Origin: Henckelia pumila
Taxonomy: Eukaryota > Streptophyta > Magnoliopsida > Lamiales > Gesneriaceae
Reading direction: 5' to 3'
Length of the DNA: 64,000 nucleotides
NCBI RefSeq assembly: GCF_033568475.1
Contig: NC_133122.1
Location: forward strand, 183,911,449 to 183,975,448
In this document: piece by piece, positions 24,386 to 36,484 of the stretch
Position numbering within the stretch: position 1 is the stretch's first letter
Layout: the number at the start of each line of letters is the position of its first letter
The notes under the pieces: generated by a model
Told to the model about the DNA's origin: nothing
What the model saw: the letters and a program-made list of their open reading frames with translations, nothing else
The model's database searches: none
Program-made: the position numbers and the translations under genes

Positions 24386-24640
24386 GGGTCGACCGCCTTC
24401 CCTATCCACGCGGTCGACCGCCTTCCCTATCCACACAGTCGACCGCCTTGGGAAAGCGGTCGACCACGGCTTGGGCTCGGTCGGCCGCCTTCCCTGCCCA
24501 AGCGGTCGACCGCCTTGGGAAAGCGGTTGACCAAGGCTTGGGCTTGGTCGATCGCTTTGACAGCTTGGTCGACCGCGTGGTCGACCGCTTGGGTCGACCA
24601 AGCCGGGCAGCCCGACTTGGTCGACAACCCAAACCCCCGG
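24386..24640. repeat. Array of GTCGACCGC words
   Basis: About ten copies or inverted copies of GGTCGACCGC are interleaved with CTTGGGAAAGCG and CTTGGGCT, forming several inverted pairs (for example CGACCGCCTTGGG with AAAGCGGTCGACC). The array ends about 40 bp before TATATATAT (24678). Apparent proline/arginine-rich ORFs here are by-products of the repeats. Confidence 0.8.
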
Positions 24641-24716
24641 CTTGGTCAACCCAGGTTTGGGTCAACCCAAACCATTGTATATATATTTTATTGTGTAGTA
24701 TTATTATCAAAAATAT

Positions 24717-24776
24717 TTGTGGTTTAGTGGTTAGAGTCCAGGAGGAGAGAGGAGAGCCAGGTTCGAATCCTGGAGA
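24717..24776 (+). mobile_element. tRNA-like block, probable SINE head
   Basis: TGGTTTAGTGGTTAGAGT (A-box region, 24720-24737) and GGTTCGAATCC (B box, 24760-24770) have the sequence and spacing of an internal pol III promoter. A GA-rich stretch replaces the anticodon arm, so a functional tRNA is unlikely. ATCAAAAAT-like words before it (about 24704) and near 24851 could be an old target duplication, but this is weak. Confidence 0.5.
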
Positions 24777-24789
24777 GGAGAGAGGGAAG

Positions 24790-27350
24790 GGAGGGAGGAG
24801 GGAAAACAAAATAACTTACAAGCAATCAAACTGAACTTGAAAGCGAAAGCCATCAAAAAAAATTTTTTAATCAAGGCCTCGTTCGATCGGTTGAAGTTAG
24901 CCAATCGAGCGAGCACAATTTCAGCATCCTACTGCCCATCTAAATAAAAGGCCTTGCTCGATCGGTTAAAGTTCACCGATCGAGCGAGAATGCTATGTGC
25001 AGAAAACTCAGAATCTGATGTTGCTGTCTTATGCAAAATCTAATGTACTTGAAACATTCTAAGCATCTCAAATTCATACTAGAATGATCTAAAGACAAGA
25101 TACAAGGAAGAACATGCATTCAAACTCAAACCTTAACTTGTACAAGTTTCTACAATGCAAGACATCAAACTCAAAAGTTGCATACAAGTATTCAAATTGA
25201 ATCTAAACTTCCAACAACTAACTTCATACAAGGTTTGACAGCATATATACAATCTCAACTTAGCTCAAAACATCAATTTTACATCAACGTCTATTCTTAA
25301 CCCGAGTCTCCACTCTAAATCTCTCAATCTCAAGTCGTTCAAGTCATCCTCTGATGCGCTTCTGCCCAACCTGATGCAATGCACACATACAAACAAAGCA
25401 ACAGCCAGATAGCTCCGGTGAGAAATATTCTCAGTATGAAAGACATATGTATAAACATATAAACATATCAAATCAATATTCAACTATCACAAATCTTAAA
25501 GTCCATATACCCTAACTTGTCAGATAAACAATTAAATCAATATCATAGCGACACATGTATAGGTTAAAGGGTAAGGATTTCAATCTCGTAGAATCAATAT
25601 TTCATTATAAATCATCTCGTTGGGATCCCGGGAATAAAATAAGGTAAAAATTCAGGCTTCCCACCTACGCTCCCGCTCAGGGTGGTAACAAGCTCTTATT
25701 CCCTGGACTGTGAACACTATATTGAGAATCGTGGCAATAGGACTCAAATCAATTCCTTTGTCTCCCATATATAAATTCACCACGTCCAATATTTTCTTTT
25801 CGATTATGCTTTCGTGGTTTCGAAAGAATTGTGGCTCAAAAGGATTACATCTCGACTCTATGAGCAATTTCACCACAATCAAATCGTTTATAATAATCTA
25901 CACTTCTCGATCTTAAATAAGATAGAATGTTTAATCAAACAAACTCATTTAATAAGCAACAAGTTCAACTAAATCAAGTAGATCAAGTAAGTCATATTAG
26001 ATCAAGTAAGAACAACTAAACATGCATGTATGTGATTTAATAAACTCGAAAACCACCACGTTTTTGAGTTATTCTACCTGTCGAGGTTAATGTCGAATCA
26101 TACCTTTGTCTTGATTCAAATCTCTGAATTCTTGCACTTCTTGATCAATGACAAACTACCAAATTTCTGCTCAATCCCTTCTTGCTATTCAAGCTCTTAG
26201 TTGCTCCAACTCTTAGTTCAACTTCTTGCCGACTCGAACTCGTCGACTCGGAATCGATATATTATACTTCAAGTCTGAAATGAAGTGTATAAAATTCTTA
26301 CGTAAGCTTTTAATCTCATCTCAATATCACAATTGCTTAACCACCTCAAGACTTGATAATATAACCGAAATTCAAACCGGCGACGCAATGATTCGAATTC
26401 GATAAATCCAAAAGCTTACAAATCATCTAAAAATTGATCTAAATCCAATATTAACATCAATATATATGCCAAATTTTGAAATTAGCAGCCCAACAATTTC
26501 AGAATTTGATATCAATTCAAAATCTTCAACCGGCAGCATAACGGATCGAATTCGATATTTCCAAAAGCATTAACAGCATCATATCAATCATCTAAACTAA
26601 ATATCATACTCATTTCCATCTATATCACACGAAATCAGCAGCCCCAAAATTCCAGAATTTTCAAAAAATATTCAAAAATTCATAAGCATGTTCGAACGAC
26701 AATCTTTTTGCGATCCAACTTAGATATGTTATCGTCGTATATACTAGAACACGTTTATACAATCAAATCTTAATTCTAACAACATCTTCAAATTAAAACA
26801 AGGTATAATTTAGTCAAACTTACGTCAAAATGTAGCACTCGAAGCCGTGATTGCAAATATACGATCTATTTGAAATTCTACTGGTCGGATCGAGTTCTAT
26901 CAATTTTTGGAATGAAGAATCGACTTGAATCTCTTTTCTCTCGACTTGCTGCTGAAGATTGCTTCTAAAATCTGATGGAATACATGCAATGTCATGGGAA
27001 TATACACGTGTGATCCCACTCACATGCATAAATTGCATTTTGGTCCCTGAGAGCTTGGTTATTTGCAAATCAATTCTTCCTCAATTCTTTGCTTCTAAAT
27101 AGATCTTTTTTATATCCAAACTCATAATAAAAATATTAAATATAAAAATATTCAACCCAAATATTTTATTCTTTTAATTTAAGAATCCCGGAATTTAATT
27201 CTCAAATATCCGTAAATTCTCAAATTAAATATTTTCGACTCGAAAATCAATTCTCTAATTTCCATAAATTCCCAAATAATATTTTTCCAAAATTCGGAAT
27301 TTAAATCTCAAATTCCATAATTAATAACTTAATATTTTCAGGGCCTTACA
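24790..27350 (-). repeat. 3' LTR of gypsy A (minus strand), lower boundary approximate
   Basis: The minus-strand LTR starts at 27350 with TGTAAGGCCC, directly next to a purine-rich tract read in the same orientation. It shares its layout with the LTRs of B, D and E: a TTGCAT/GCACACATACAAACAAAGCAA block with CCGGTGAGAA near 25370-25425, and inverted GC-rich words close to the LTR 3' end (24877-24989). The exact lower end was not found and may be obscured by the tRNA-like block. Confidence 0.6.
24877..24989. repeat. Two inverted GCTCGATCGG word pairs (gypsy A LTR)
   Basis: Hairpin 1 (24877-24914) pairs CTCGTTCGATCGGTT with CCAATCGAGCGAG. Hairpin 2 (24952-24989) pairs TTGCTCGATCGGTT with ACCGATCGAGCGAG. 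Read on the minus strand they are followed within about 10 bp by an A/T block (24855-24871). Confidence 0.75.
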
Positions 27351-28617
27351 ATTCCTCCCCTCTAAGAAATGATTTCGTCCTCGAAATCACATTCGATCTT
27401 ACTATTGAATCTCGTAGACTGTGAAGCTGACTGAAGTAATTCTTACTTAAATTCTATGAGCTTTAGATATATTTTCTGATATCTTATCTTCTTTTTCTTT
27501 CTGATCAAAATCTGTATCGATTATTCTAATTAACTCAAAGTCTTATCAGTTTCTGTTTCAACTGCTTGAAGTTCATAGGCAAAACTCTAGCTGATGTTCT
27601 TCAGCTTATAAACAAGGATCAAATATCATCTATCCGATAAATCAATAAAGAGTACGCGTCGATAAGTTAGATTACTAACTCCATCTAAAATACTCACAAG
27701 GATTATTCATCAAATCATAATGAAATCTCTTTTTGAATCAGATATTGCTCCGGACAGAACATTACTCACTGAACACTCTGTTCAAGCTTCAAACTCTGTA
27801 TTTTTCATTCAATTTCTAACTCAGTCTAATCTGCTCTGTTCTTATTCGGTACGGATAAATCTTCATATTCTTTGTTTGTTGTCAAACCACATGTGATCTG
27901 ATCGCCGATATTTTGCAATACCGTCTCAACACAAAGAAAATTTGATTTTATTCTCATTTCTTAATAAAAAACACAATCTCTATATCGATACAGGAATCAA
28001 AATAAGCAAGTGGCAAAAATCTGTCAGTTAGTACCGAATCCAGTACCATATCCTCAAAAATATGGATAGTCATATCTGACAATCCATCAAGCAAAGAATG
28101 GTATAGTGCAATCACATACAACCAAACACTCAGAACCTCTGAAAATTGATGCCACAAACTATCATATCAATCTAAAGTCCCTATCTCGACAATAGATTTC
28201 AACAATTCCTGTAATTTCATCATATCACCAACTTCTTAATAGCTATCAACTCATATCTGTATTACATCTAATACAGCGTATTCTTGAATCTGACAAAATC
28301 TACTTCAATACAAATCGCAAACTCGTGACGATTTGAGTGATTTCGAACTAAAATCTTTCGAAAAAACTATTATTGTTTCGACTCTAGTGTTGCTAAACTG
28401 TTTCATAGATCATTCAGTCTCTTATTTTCTATTTCTATTATTGGAAATGTAGGTATCGAAAATTCAATTCGGTCATATCGTCTTCCATTTTTTTTCACCA
28501 ATACTGATTTCCAAGTAATTCATACAAAGTTTCCAAACAACTAAATGGATAATGCATCTGTTGTAGTGTGCCTTTTCCAAAATTTGATATCTCAAGTCTA
28601 GATTATCTGGCACAATC
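27351..28617 (-). mobile_element. Gypsy A internal remnant with polypurine tract
   Basis: On the minus strand, AGAGGGGAGGAAT (27351-27363) directly precedes the LTR and is the polypurine tract. The rest is AT-rich, has no recognisable intact domain, and appears to be decayed 3' pol. It is cut at 28617 by gypsy D (TSD CAATC) and resumes at 35149. Confidence 0.6.
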
Positions 28618-30754
28618 TGTAACGCCCCGATTTTAACTTAATTGAGTTTATTTGAGTTAATCGGAGATTACAGAGTTCAAGAGCCGACTTGATTTTGATC
28701 AGGGTCTATTTTGCAAATTTTGAAAATTTCAGGGATTAAAATGCAAATTGGGAGTTTAATATATTATCTACACTTGGGAGAAGGTTGACTAGTCTCCATT
28801 CTTTCTTCTCTTTCCCTTCCATCGCCTCCTCCACCATTTTTACGCCCCAACACCCATTTCAAGCTTTGTGATTTCAGTCCGAGCTCGATCCGTCCGTTAG
28901 AATTTATTTCTGAAGGCAGATTAGCGATCACTGCAGCAAGGGCTTAGTTATATCATAAGTTTTTCTTCGATCGGCTAGACTTCAATTTTTGGATGTTGTT
29001 AGAATCGATTGAGTTTCGGTTATTTTGTTCTTGGCAGAGTTTTGATCGTATATTCTCAGTCAGTTTTGAATTAGAGCGTCGTTCGGAATTGTTATGATTT
29101 TTGGAAGTTTATTCGAAAATTTGGAGTTTGAGATTTGATGGGTTTGAAGTATTTTTGTTGTATTAGCATTGTTATGAGTTAGTATCGTTGTTATACTGCT
29201 GTCTGTGTTTCCGGTTCGATCAGTTATAGCCGTTATGCCGCCGGTTTGAGTTTTGGGATTTCGAACCGTTTTGAGTTGTTGAACTTTGGCTATTGAGTTT
29301 GATCGTCGTTGTTGATCATATTTTGTCTCCGTACAGATTCGTTTGGAGTTTGTCGAGCCCGGTGTTAGCAGCATTGGAACGTCAAAGAGTTGGACGAAGA
29401 ACGGTAAAGAGATTACCTTGAGCAGTTGTTGTTGTTAGGTTGTATAGTTTTTGATATAACCTTTTGTTGTAGTTTATCCAGAGTTGGAGCTACTTGCATT
29501 GAAAGGTAAAAGCAGTCATTGTATAGCGGGATAGCATACTCGAGACAGATTGGTTCTTGAGTTTTCCCTTAAATCACATACTTGCATCAATACTTGTTCT
29601 AGCATGTGGAACTTGTATTTTGTGTAGTTTTAGCTTTTGTTATATGACTTAATGTTTATGTTTTCTTATGCATTCATCTTGAGCCAATCCTTTGATTTCA
29701 GCGGACAGAACGACCCTTTTTAATTAGACATTTTCGGGGCTATGTTGTGAGTGGCCTGGGTTGTAGAAGTTCACCTAATGTCAGCATACTCCTCATAGTC
29801 GCACCAAAGTCTAGGGAATTGAGATACGTGGCACCACCTCGATTGGGAGAGTCGGTGAGTCGTTACGTGATCTCATCCTTGGGATCCCAAGAGCATAGCA
29901 GCAATCCCTTGTTTATCAGAATTGATATCCCGATTTTAAAGACATGCATATCATTAGCTTTGATTTGATTATGTTGTCTTGAAAGCATGTTATTGATATA
30001 TTACTTGTATTGCCTGTTATGTTGCTTTTACTGGAAATATATTTATCACCGGAGTTATCCGGTTGTTGCTTTGTTTTGTATGTGTACTTGGCAACAGGTG
30101 GGGTAGGATCGAGTCAGCGAAGACCCGGTTAGCATCAAGAGTGAGAGATAGAAATGAGACTCGGTTTAGAAGTCGAATTCAGCATGTCAACCTAGTTTAT
30201 GTTTTTAAGCGAGTTTAGAACTCTAGCTTGGATTGAAGGTGGTCGTTGCATGTGATTCGAACTTGTTATGTTTTGTATTCGAACTCGTTTGTATTTCGGA
30301 GTTGTATAACTTGGAGCGAAGCATGTTTAGAACTTCTATCAATCGAAACTTTATGTTGATCTTAGGTATATTATGAAAGCATGCTTTGGTATTGATATTT
30401 GATATTGCATGTATTATCTACACTTCGTTTTGTGTATGTATTTGAATGCATATCAAAAAACGAGCTTGGGAACTTTTTAAATGCTTGAGCATTTCTGCCC
30501 AGGCTTCCCGCGCGCGCGAGCGAGAGAAGCAATTCCAGAAGCTCTGGATTGTTAGCCCGCGCGCGAGCGAGATTTGTATCTCGCGCGGGCGCGAGCCTTC
30601 AACAAGGTTGCTAGAGGCAAAGCCTGCGCGCGAGATGTTTATCTCGCGCGAGCGCGAGGCGTTTTAAAAAAAAATTAAAATTTAAAGCATGTTTTTCTTA
30701 TGGATTATTTATTTTTTAATTCGAGATTAGATGTTTTAGAACTGAGGTCTCATA
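28618..30754 (+). repeat. 5' LTR of gypsy D
   Basis: Contains the block shared by this LTR group (ACCGGAGTTATCCGG at about 30051, then a GGCAACAGGTGGGGTAGGATCG-like stretch) and the CG-rich word array at 30507-30660. That array is followed by TTTTAAAAAAAAATT and then only about 80 bp to the LTR end. Small ORFs inside are not genes. Confidence 0.9.
30507..30660. repeat. CGCGCGCGAGCGAGA word array, 5' LTR of D
   Basis: Inverted pairs of CG-rich words: GCGCGCGAGCGAGAT with ATCTCGCGCGGGCGCG, and GCGCGCGAGAT with ATCTCGCGCGAGCGCG. The first pair is incomplete here, unlike in the 3' LTR. It lies 94 bp before the LTR end. Confidence 0.85.
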
Positions 30755-30759
30755 TTAAG

Positions 30760-30771
30760 TGGTATCAGAGC
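30760..30771 (+). other. Primer-binding site of gypsy D
   Basis: TGGTATCAGAGC, complementary to the 3' end of initiator-Met tRNA, 5 bp after the LTR. Confidence 0.85.
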
Positions 30772-31025
30772 GATAAGTTCTTGGTTGAACTAAAAGTGAG
30801 CGGGGTAGATCGAGTCCGCATGATTTGTTTCTCGCATGTGATTGAATTCTTTAAATGATTATTTAAACGTCATGAGAGCATTCTTTATTATTCCATGAAC
30901 TATTTCAATTGCAGGATTATGTGATTTAAATATTAAAGCATGATATATATTAGAATTGCGGATTTAATTATTCCTGATATGGAATGAGATTTTTGAGCAG
31001 AGATTAAGGACACGAGATTGTTGAA

Positions 31026-31859
31026 TTGAGATATTTGTGTCCTAATTCTCTTGAATATGAGATATGTTTCCTTGATGAATTTTTGATCATGAAACATTCA
31101 GTAGCAACCCCGATTGAACAGCTTTGTTCTGCGACTGAAAGAATGGATGTCACTCCGACTCCGATGGAATCACTCTTGTTGAGGTTTCAGTCGTTCAACC
31201 CACCAACTCTGAAGAGTAATGAGAATGTTGTGGAGTGCGAGAATTGGATAGAAGAAATTGACCAGTTGTTTGATTCTCTTGACTACACCGATGAGCGCCG
31301 AATTCGGTTAGTAGTGTACCAACTTCAGGGGATGGCCAAAGATTGGTGGATTTCAAGGAAGAAAGCCTTGGAAAATCAAGGTATGGTTGTTTCTTGGAGT
31401 TTATTTAAAGCAGAATTTCTTCGGCAGATTCCGTTCCAACAACCGACTGGATATAGAGGAAGTAATACGAGGGATCTTTTGCAACCAAGAGGAAAACAAT
31501 TCAAGAAGTCTGGGAGCAGTTCTTCTAGCTCCAGAGGATCCCAACAGTTTGGTTCAGGACAGAATTCTGGATCTTCCGGTTTATCTTGCAGCAATTGTGG
31601 AGGTCGACACCTCAGCGAGCACTGTCTTGGAATTTATGGTAGTTGCAATATCTGCCATCAGACTGGACACTACGCGAGGAGATGTCCTCAACACAATACT
31701 GTTGGATCTCGGTCAGGACGTTCTTTTAGACCGATGGTTCAACAGGGGCGGCAAGCGTCTGTGGTTCATTCCTTTCAGCCGCCGCTATCAAAATCTTCTA
31801 GGAGGTTATCCGAATTTGAATCAACCTCCGATTCAACAGACTTTAGTCTTTGCTCTTAA
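31026..31859 (+). pseudogene. Shortened gag of gypsy D
   Basis: The gag matrix/capsid part shows LLLRFQSFNPPTLKSNE, CENWIEEIDQLFDSLDY and RIRLVVYQLQGMAKDWW. A jump then goes straight to a Ser-rich linker and the zinc knuckle CNICHQTGHYARRC. About 100 residues usually found between AEFLRQ and the linker are absent. After about 31790 the homologous frame continues in another phase, to 31938. So there is one internal deletion and one frameshift. Confidence 0.8.
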
Positions 31860-32517
31860 TGAAGATCCGCAGACTCGGGCTGCACCTGGAGATGATAAAA
31901 CAGGTAATCATTCGAATTTTTGGTTTTCTGCCTGTTAATGTTAGATATTGGTACTTTCCCTACCTTTTTCTTGAGGAATCTAGTTTGATGCATTCCCTTT
32001 TTGTTGAGATTTTGAGTTATTTTAGTCACAACTCTTGATTTGGTTGGGAATAAGATTGAACTGAGCAGTTGGTACTTAGGTTATCGGATTATGAGTTATT
32101 ATTCGTTGAGCTGTTTAATCAAGTACAGGGCAACCAAGGATTATTTTTAGAAAGTTTCCAGATTTCAGATCTGATTCGTTAGACGAGTGGAAATCCTCCG
32201 GTAAGAATTCTTGATTCGTAGATTCTTTTGATATTTGTTCTGTAGAATGACCATTTATTACAGAAATGTGCGGAGGAATTCGTTTGTTAGCAGAGGATGT
32301 CCTGAATTTTAACCCGATCTGATTGATACACCAGTGGTTGTAGTATTTGCAGACGATGATATAGAAGGATGAGCTTCTAGTTTTGATTCCAATTCGTTAG
32401 ATTGACTTCAGCTTGAATTGAAATCAGAGTATCATCTTCCTAAGACCGGATTCAGAATAAGGTATGTCGCTTGAACTGTGTATTGCCATTGATTTGGCAG
32501 ACGCTCCTGCAGTGCAT

Positions 32518-32620
32518 ATGAATTTTAGGAGCCAGATCTTACAGAGATATTGGAATGAAATTTTTATGATTCTTATCGATGAAATTCTTGTCCGTTGAAG
32601 AGTCGTACTGATCTTTCAGA
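32518..32620 (+). pseudogene. Reverse-transcriptase fragment of gypsy D
   Basis: A short stretch resembles the gypsy RT block around the catalytic Asp-Asp: a QRYWNEIFMILIDEILV-like reading, where one of the two Asp residues appears as Glu. It is surrounded by stops in all frames. Protease, RNase H and integrase were not found. Confidence 0.5.
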
Positions 32621-32978
32621 GTTTGAGAGTTGTTTTCAGATTTGCATGCCGAGCAGTGTTATGTTTTTTTCTCTTTAGACGTCTGAATTCAGATTGGATC
32701 GAGTTGTCCTTCCTCGATCATATTATCTGGAGGCGGAATTCGGTTGATCACCTCAGTACCGGAGCCGATATGAATTAATCTAGAGCAACGTCCTTACCTA
32801 GAATTTGAATATTCTTGGTTTATCAAGTTCTATCGTAGACTCTTCAAGGGATTCTTATCGATTGTAAGGCCGATTACTCAAGCAAAATATGTTCTTCTGT
32901 TTGGACTTAATCTTATGAGACCAGTTCTTATTGTTTGAAGAAGAGATTGATCAGCGCTTCGGTATTCTTATTCCTTTT

Positions 32979-35143
32979 TGTAACGCCCCAATTTTATCTT
33001 AATTGAGTTTATTTGAGTTAATCGGAGATTACAGAGTTCAAGAGCCGACTTGATTTTGATCAGGGTCTATTTTGAAAATTTTGGAAATTTCAGGGACTAA
33101 AATGCAAATTGGGAGTTTAATATATTATCTACACTTGGGAGAAGGTTGACTAGTCTCCATTTTTTCTTCTCTTTCCCTTCCATCGCCTCCTCCACCATTG
33201 TTACGCCCCAACACCCATTTCAAGCTTTGTGATTTCAGTCCGAGCTCGATCCGTCCGTTAGAATTTATTTCTGAAAGCAGATTAGCGATCACTGCACCGA
33301 GAGCTTCGTTCTATCGTAAGTTTTTCTTCGATCAGCTAGACTTCTATTTTCGGATTTTGTTAGAATCGATTGAGTTTCGGTTATGTTGTTCTTGGCAGAG
33401 TTCTAATCGTATATTCTAAGTCAGTTTTGAATTAGAGCGTCGTTCGGAATTGTTATGATTTTTGGAAGTTTATTCGAAAATTTGGAGTTTGAGATTTGAT
33501 GGGTTTGAAGTATTTTTGTTGTATTAGCATTGTTATGAGTTAGTATCGTTGTTATACTGTTGTCTGTGTTTCCGGTTCGATCATTTATAGCTGTTATGCC
33601 GCCGGTTTGAGTTTTGGGATTTCGAACCGTTTCGAGTTGTTGAACTTTGGATATTGGGTTTGATCGTCGTTGTTGATCATCTTTTGTCTCCGTACAGATT
33701 AGTTTGGAGTTTGTCGAGCCCGGTTTTAACAGCATTGGATCGTCGAAGAGTTGGACGAAGAACGGTAAAGAGATTACCTTGAGCAGTTGTTGTTGTTAGG
33801 TTGTATAGTTTCTGATATAACCTTTTGTTGTAGCTTATCCAGAGTTGGAGCTACTTGCATTGAAAGGTAAAAGCAGTCATTGTATAGCGGGATAGCATAC
33901 TCGAGACAGATTGGTTCTTGAGTTTTCCCTTAAATCACATACTTGCATCAATACTTGTTCTAGCATGTGGAACTTGTATTTTGTGTAGTTTTAGCTTTTG
34001 TTATATGACTTAATGTTTATGTTTTTTTATGCATTCATCTTGAGCCAATCCTTTGATTTCAGCGGGCAGAACGACCCTTTTTAATTAGATGTTTTGGGGG
34101 CTATGTTGTGAGTGACCTGGGTTGTAGAAATTCACCTAGTGTCAGCATACTTATCATAGTCTCACCAAAGTCTAGGAGATTGGGATACGTGGCACCACCT
34201 CGATTGGGAGAGTTGGTGAGTCGTTACGTGATCTCATCCTCGGGATCCCAAGAGCATAGCAGCAATCCCTTGTTTATCAGAATTGATATCCCGATTTTAA
34301 AGACATGCATATCATTAGCTTTGATTTGATTATGTTGTCTTGAAAGCATGTTATTGATATATTACTTGTATTGTCTGTTATGTTGCTTTTACTGGGAATA
34401 TCTTTCTCACCGGAGTTATCCGACTATTGATTTTTTTTTTTGTATGTGTACTTTGAAACAGGTGGAGCAGGATCGAGTCAGCGAAGACCCGGTTAGCATC
34501 AAGAGTGAGAGATAGAAGTGAGACTCGGTTTAAAAGTCGAATTCAGCACGTCAACCTAGTTTATGTTTTGAAGCGAGTTTAGAACTCTAGCTTGGATTGA
34601 AGGTGGTCGTTGCATGTGATTCAAACTTGTTATGTTTTGTATTCGAACTCGTTTGTATTTCGGAGTTGTATAACTTGGAGCGGAACATGTTTAAAACTTC
34701 TATCGAACGAGACTTTATGTTGATCTTAGGTATATTATGAAAGCATGCTTTGGTATTGATATTTGATATTGCGTGTATTCTCTATACCCCGTTTTGTATA
34801 TGTATTTGAATGCATTTCAAAAAGCGAGCTCGGGAAGTTTTTAAATGCTTGAGCATTTCTGCCCAGGCTTCCCGTGCGCGAGCGAGATTGTACCTCGCGT
34901 GAACGCAAGAAGTAATTCCAGGAGCTCTGGATTGTTAGCCCGCGCGCGAGCGAGATTTGTATCTCGCGCGGGCGCGAGCCTTCAGCAAGGTTGCTGGAGG
35001 CAAAGCTTGCGCGCGCGCGAGATGATTATCTCGCGCGAGCGCGAGGCTTTTTAAAAAAAAAATTTAAAATTTAAAGCATGTTTTTCTTATGGCTTATTTA
35101 TTGTTTAATCCGAGATTAGATGTTTTAGAACCGAGGTCTCACA
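32979..35143 (+). repeat. 3' LTR of gypsy D
   Basis: Collinear with the 5' LTR and visibly very similar throughout; it differs by scattered substitutions and small indels. It is 28 bp longer, partly from a fuller hairpin array (34871-35047). It ends TCTCACA before the target repeat CAATC. Confidence 0.9.
34871..35047. repeat. CGCGCGCGAGCGAGA word array, 3' LTR of D
   Basis: Three inverted word pairs, the first complete (GTGCGCGAGCGAGAT and TACCTCGCGTGAACGCAA). The third has a longer CG run than in the 5' LTR. A TTTTTAAAAAAAAAATTT block follows directly. Confidence 0.85.
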
Positions 35144-35148
35144 CAATC

Positions 35149-36476
35149 AAACGATTATTCATCTCAAAATCCATTAACTCTGATCTGCTATTTTGTCTCA
35201 TATTTCAATCTAGCATTCTCAACCGAATTCTAATCGCTTGATCTAATCTCAATGTTGCTTTAATCTTTTCAAACTAATCTAACGTAGTTTGGATTTCAAC
35301 AATCCTCATTATTTGAGTATCTTGTCTAGAAACTCAAGTACAAAAAAAGTCTTTAATCAGTCGATCAAGCATTCTTTTAGTTTCTTCTTTCTATTTCTCA
35401 AGTTCTGGCAAAAACATACAATCATTTCAAAACTATTGCTGGTACTCTGAATCAAAATTTCTATCAGTTACGAGCCAAGAACATCAAAATATACTGAAGG
35501 TATATACCAAATGATTGACGACTCTTGAAATTCATAATCAAAGAAACTCACTCAAGTCAAGGTCATCCAAAGAGAAAATATTCTGAATGACAAAATCTGC
35601 TAAGTGAAAATAACTCACTTGCATCTCAACTTAAAGCGAGTAAATAAAATCAGACTCTAACAAAGAATAAGAGTCAATCAAGATCGATTGAGGTCGAAAA
35701 AAAACCTCATAGTCGATATCAAAAGATTCAAGAGTCATGATTCTTACTTATCTTCATCAGCTATCTAAGCTATTCCTGAATAATATTGATTAATCCAAAA
35801 TCTTATTCAATACCCAAAATAAAACAGAATCTCAAATTTTGGATCTCAAACTATAATTTAAGTACCACAATCAATTCCAATTCAATCTTATTACTTCCAA
35901 ATTGTAATTCAGCTTTTCTGATTCAATTTGATGATATCTTCTTTTCATAGCCTTTTGTCAAGGTTAGAACATAGTAATTAAGCAGATAAAGGCTCAACAT
36001 ACAAATAATGTAACATAATCATTTACTCAGCTATATCTGTATGCAATGCACCCAGATTCATAATTATGCAGGAAGATTAATCAAATCTTATAATAACCTA
36101 CAGTCTCATCATCTGGTGCAGTTTGAGCTCAATTATCTGTAGATGCTTGTTGCCTAGAAGATGGATCTTCATTCTGATTTCCTCTCGATCCCCATGGATT
36201 AGGACATACTCTAGAAAAATGTCCCACTTGATAGCAACGATGACACTTTCCTAAAGTTTCTCGCCATTCATCGCTAGTATGTTTTCCTCCACAATGAGTG
36301 CAGTATTCACCGACATACTGTGCCTTCTGACCCAAACCAAATTGTCTCGGTCCGCTAGAGCTAGAGGAACTGCTACCATACCTCTTAAGTTGTTGTCTCA
36401 AAAGCTTTAACCGCTCTTTATTACTGCTGCCATTACCTCCTGCCTTATATCTGCTCTGTAATGACAATTGCGGCTA
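35149..36476 (-). mobile_element. Gypsy A internal region, gag C-terminus and decayed flank
   Basis: Resumes gypsy A after the D insertion. The 35149-36128 part is AT-rich without clear domains. The gag C-terminus is at 36129-36476 (see next entry). The hAT element splits it at 36476/37345. Confidence 0.6.
36129..36467 (-). pseudogene. Gypsy A gag C-terminus with zinc knuckle
   Basis: A Ser-rich linker is followed by YCTHCGGKHTSDEW and the CCHC knuckle CHRCYQVGHFSRVC (C-X2-C-X4-H-X4-C). Its upstream part continues at 37345 beyond the hAT insertion. It ends at a stop at 36129 with no protease behind it. Confidence 0.75.
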
Positions 36477-36484
36477 AGGTTGCG

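Larger units (their letters stand above)
23397..24700 (+). mobile_element. Gypsy-type LTR fragment G with word array and TATA
   Basis: Begins TGTAACGCCC directly after the copia gag break, as many gypsy LTRs do. It contains (TA)n at about 23654-23679, A-rich tracts, a (GA)n run (23837-23891), a GC-rich word array (24386-24640) and TATATATAT at 24678-24686. The right end was not defined, and no 5-bp duplication of the left flank ACCAC was found. Sequence near 24184-24240 may be a junction of two elements. No protein domain is coded. Confidence 0.5.
28618..35143 (+). mobile_element. Gypsy D, LTR to LTR, internally deleted (TSD CAATC)
   Basis: CAATC lies at 28613-28617 and again at 35144-35148. 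The LTRs are 28618-30754 (2137 bp) and 32979-35143 (2165 bp) and both start TGTAACGCCCC. The first ends TCTCATA (CA to TA change), the second TCTCACA. The primer-binding site TGGTATCAGAGC is at 30760-30771. Only 2.2 kb of internal sequence remains: a shortened gag and a decayed reverse-transcriptase fragment. The copy therefore cannot move on its own. Confidence 0.9.

Noticed and set aside
24717-24776. True tRNA gene
   Set aside because: A and B boxes are present but there is no acceptor stem or anticodon arm; the middle is GA-rich.
24303-24834. Overlapping ORFs with RP/GRPP-like repeats on both strands
   Set aside because: Every frame is open because the GTCGACCGC word array repeats; not real proteins.
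29747-29968. Conserved 73-aa ORF present twice (also 34108-34329)
   Set aside because: It is duplicated only because both LTRs of gypsy D carry it; no domain, and inverted relatives in other LTRs are not open.
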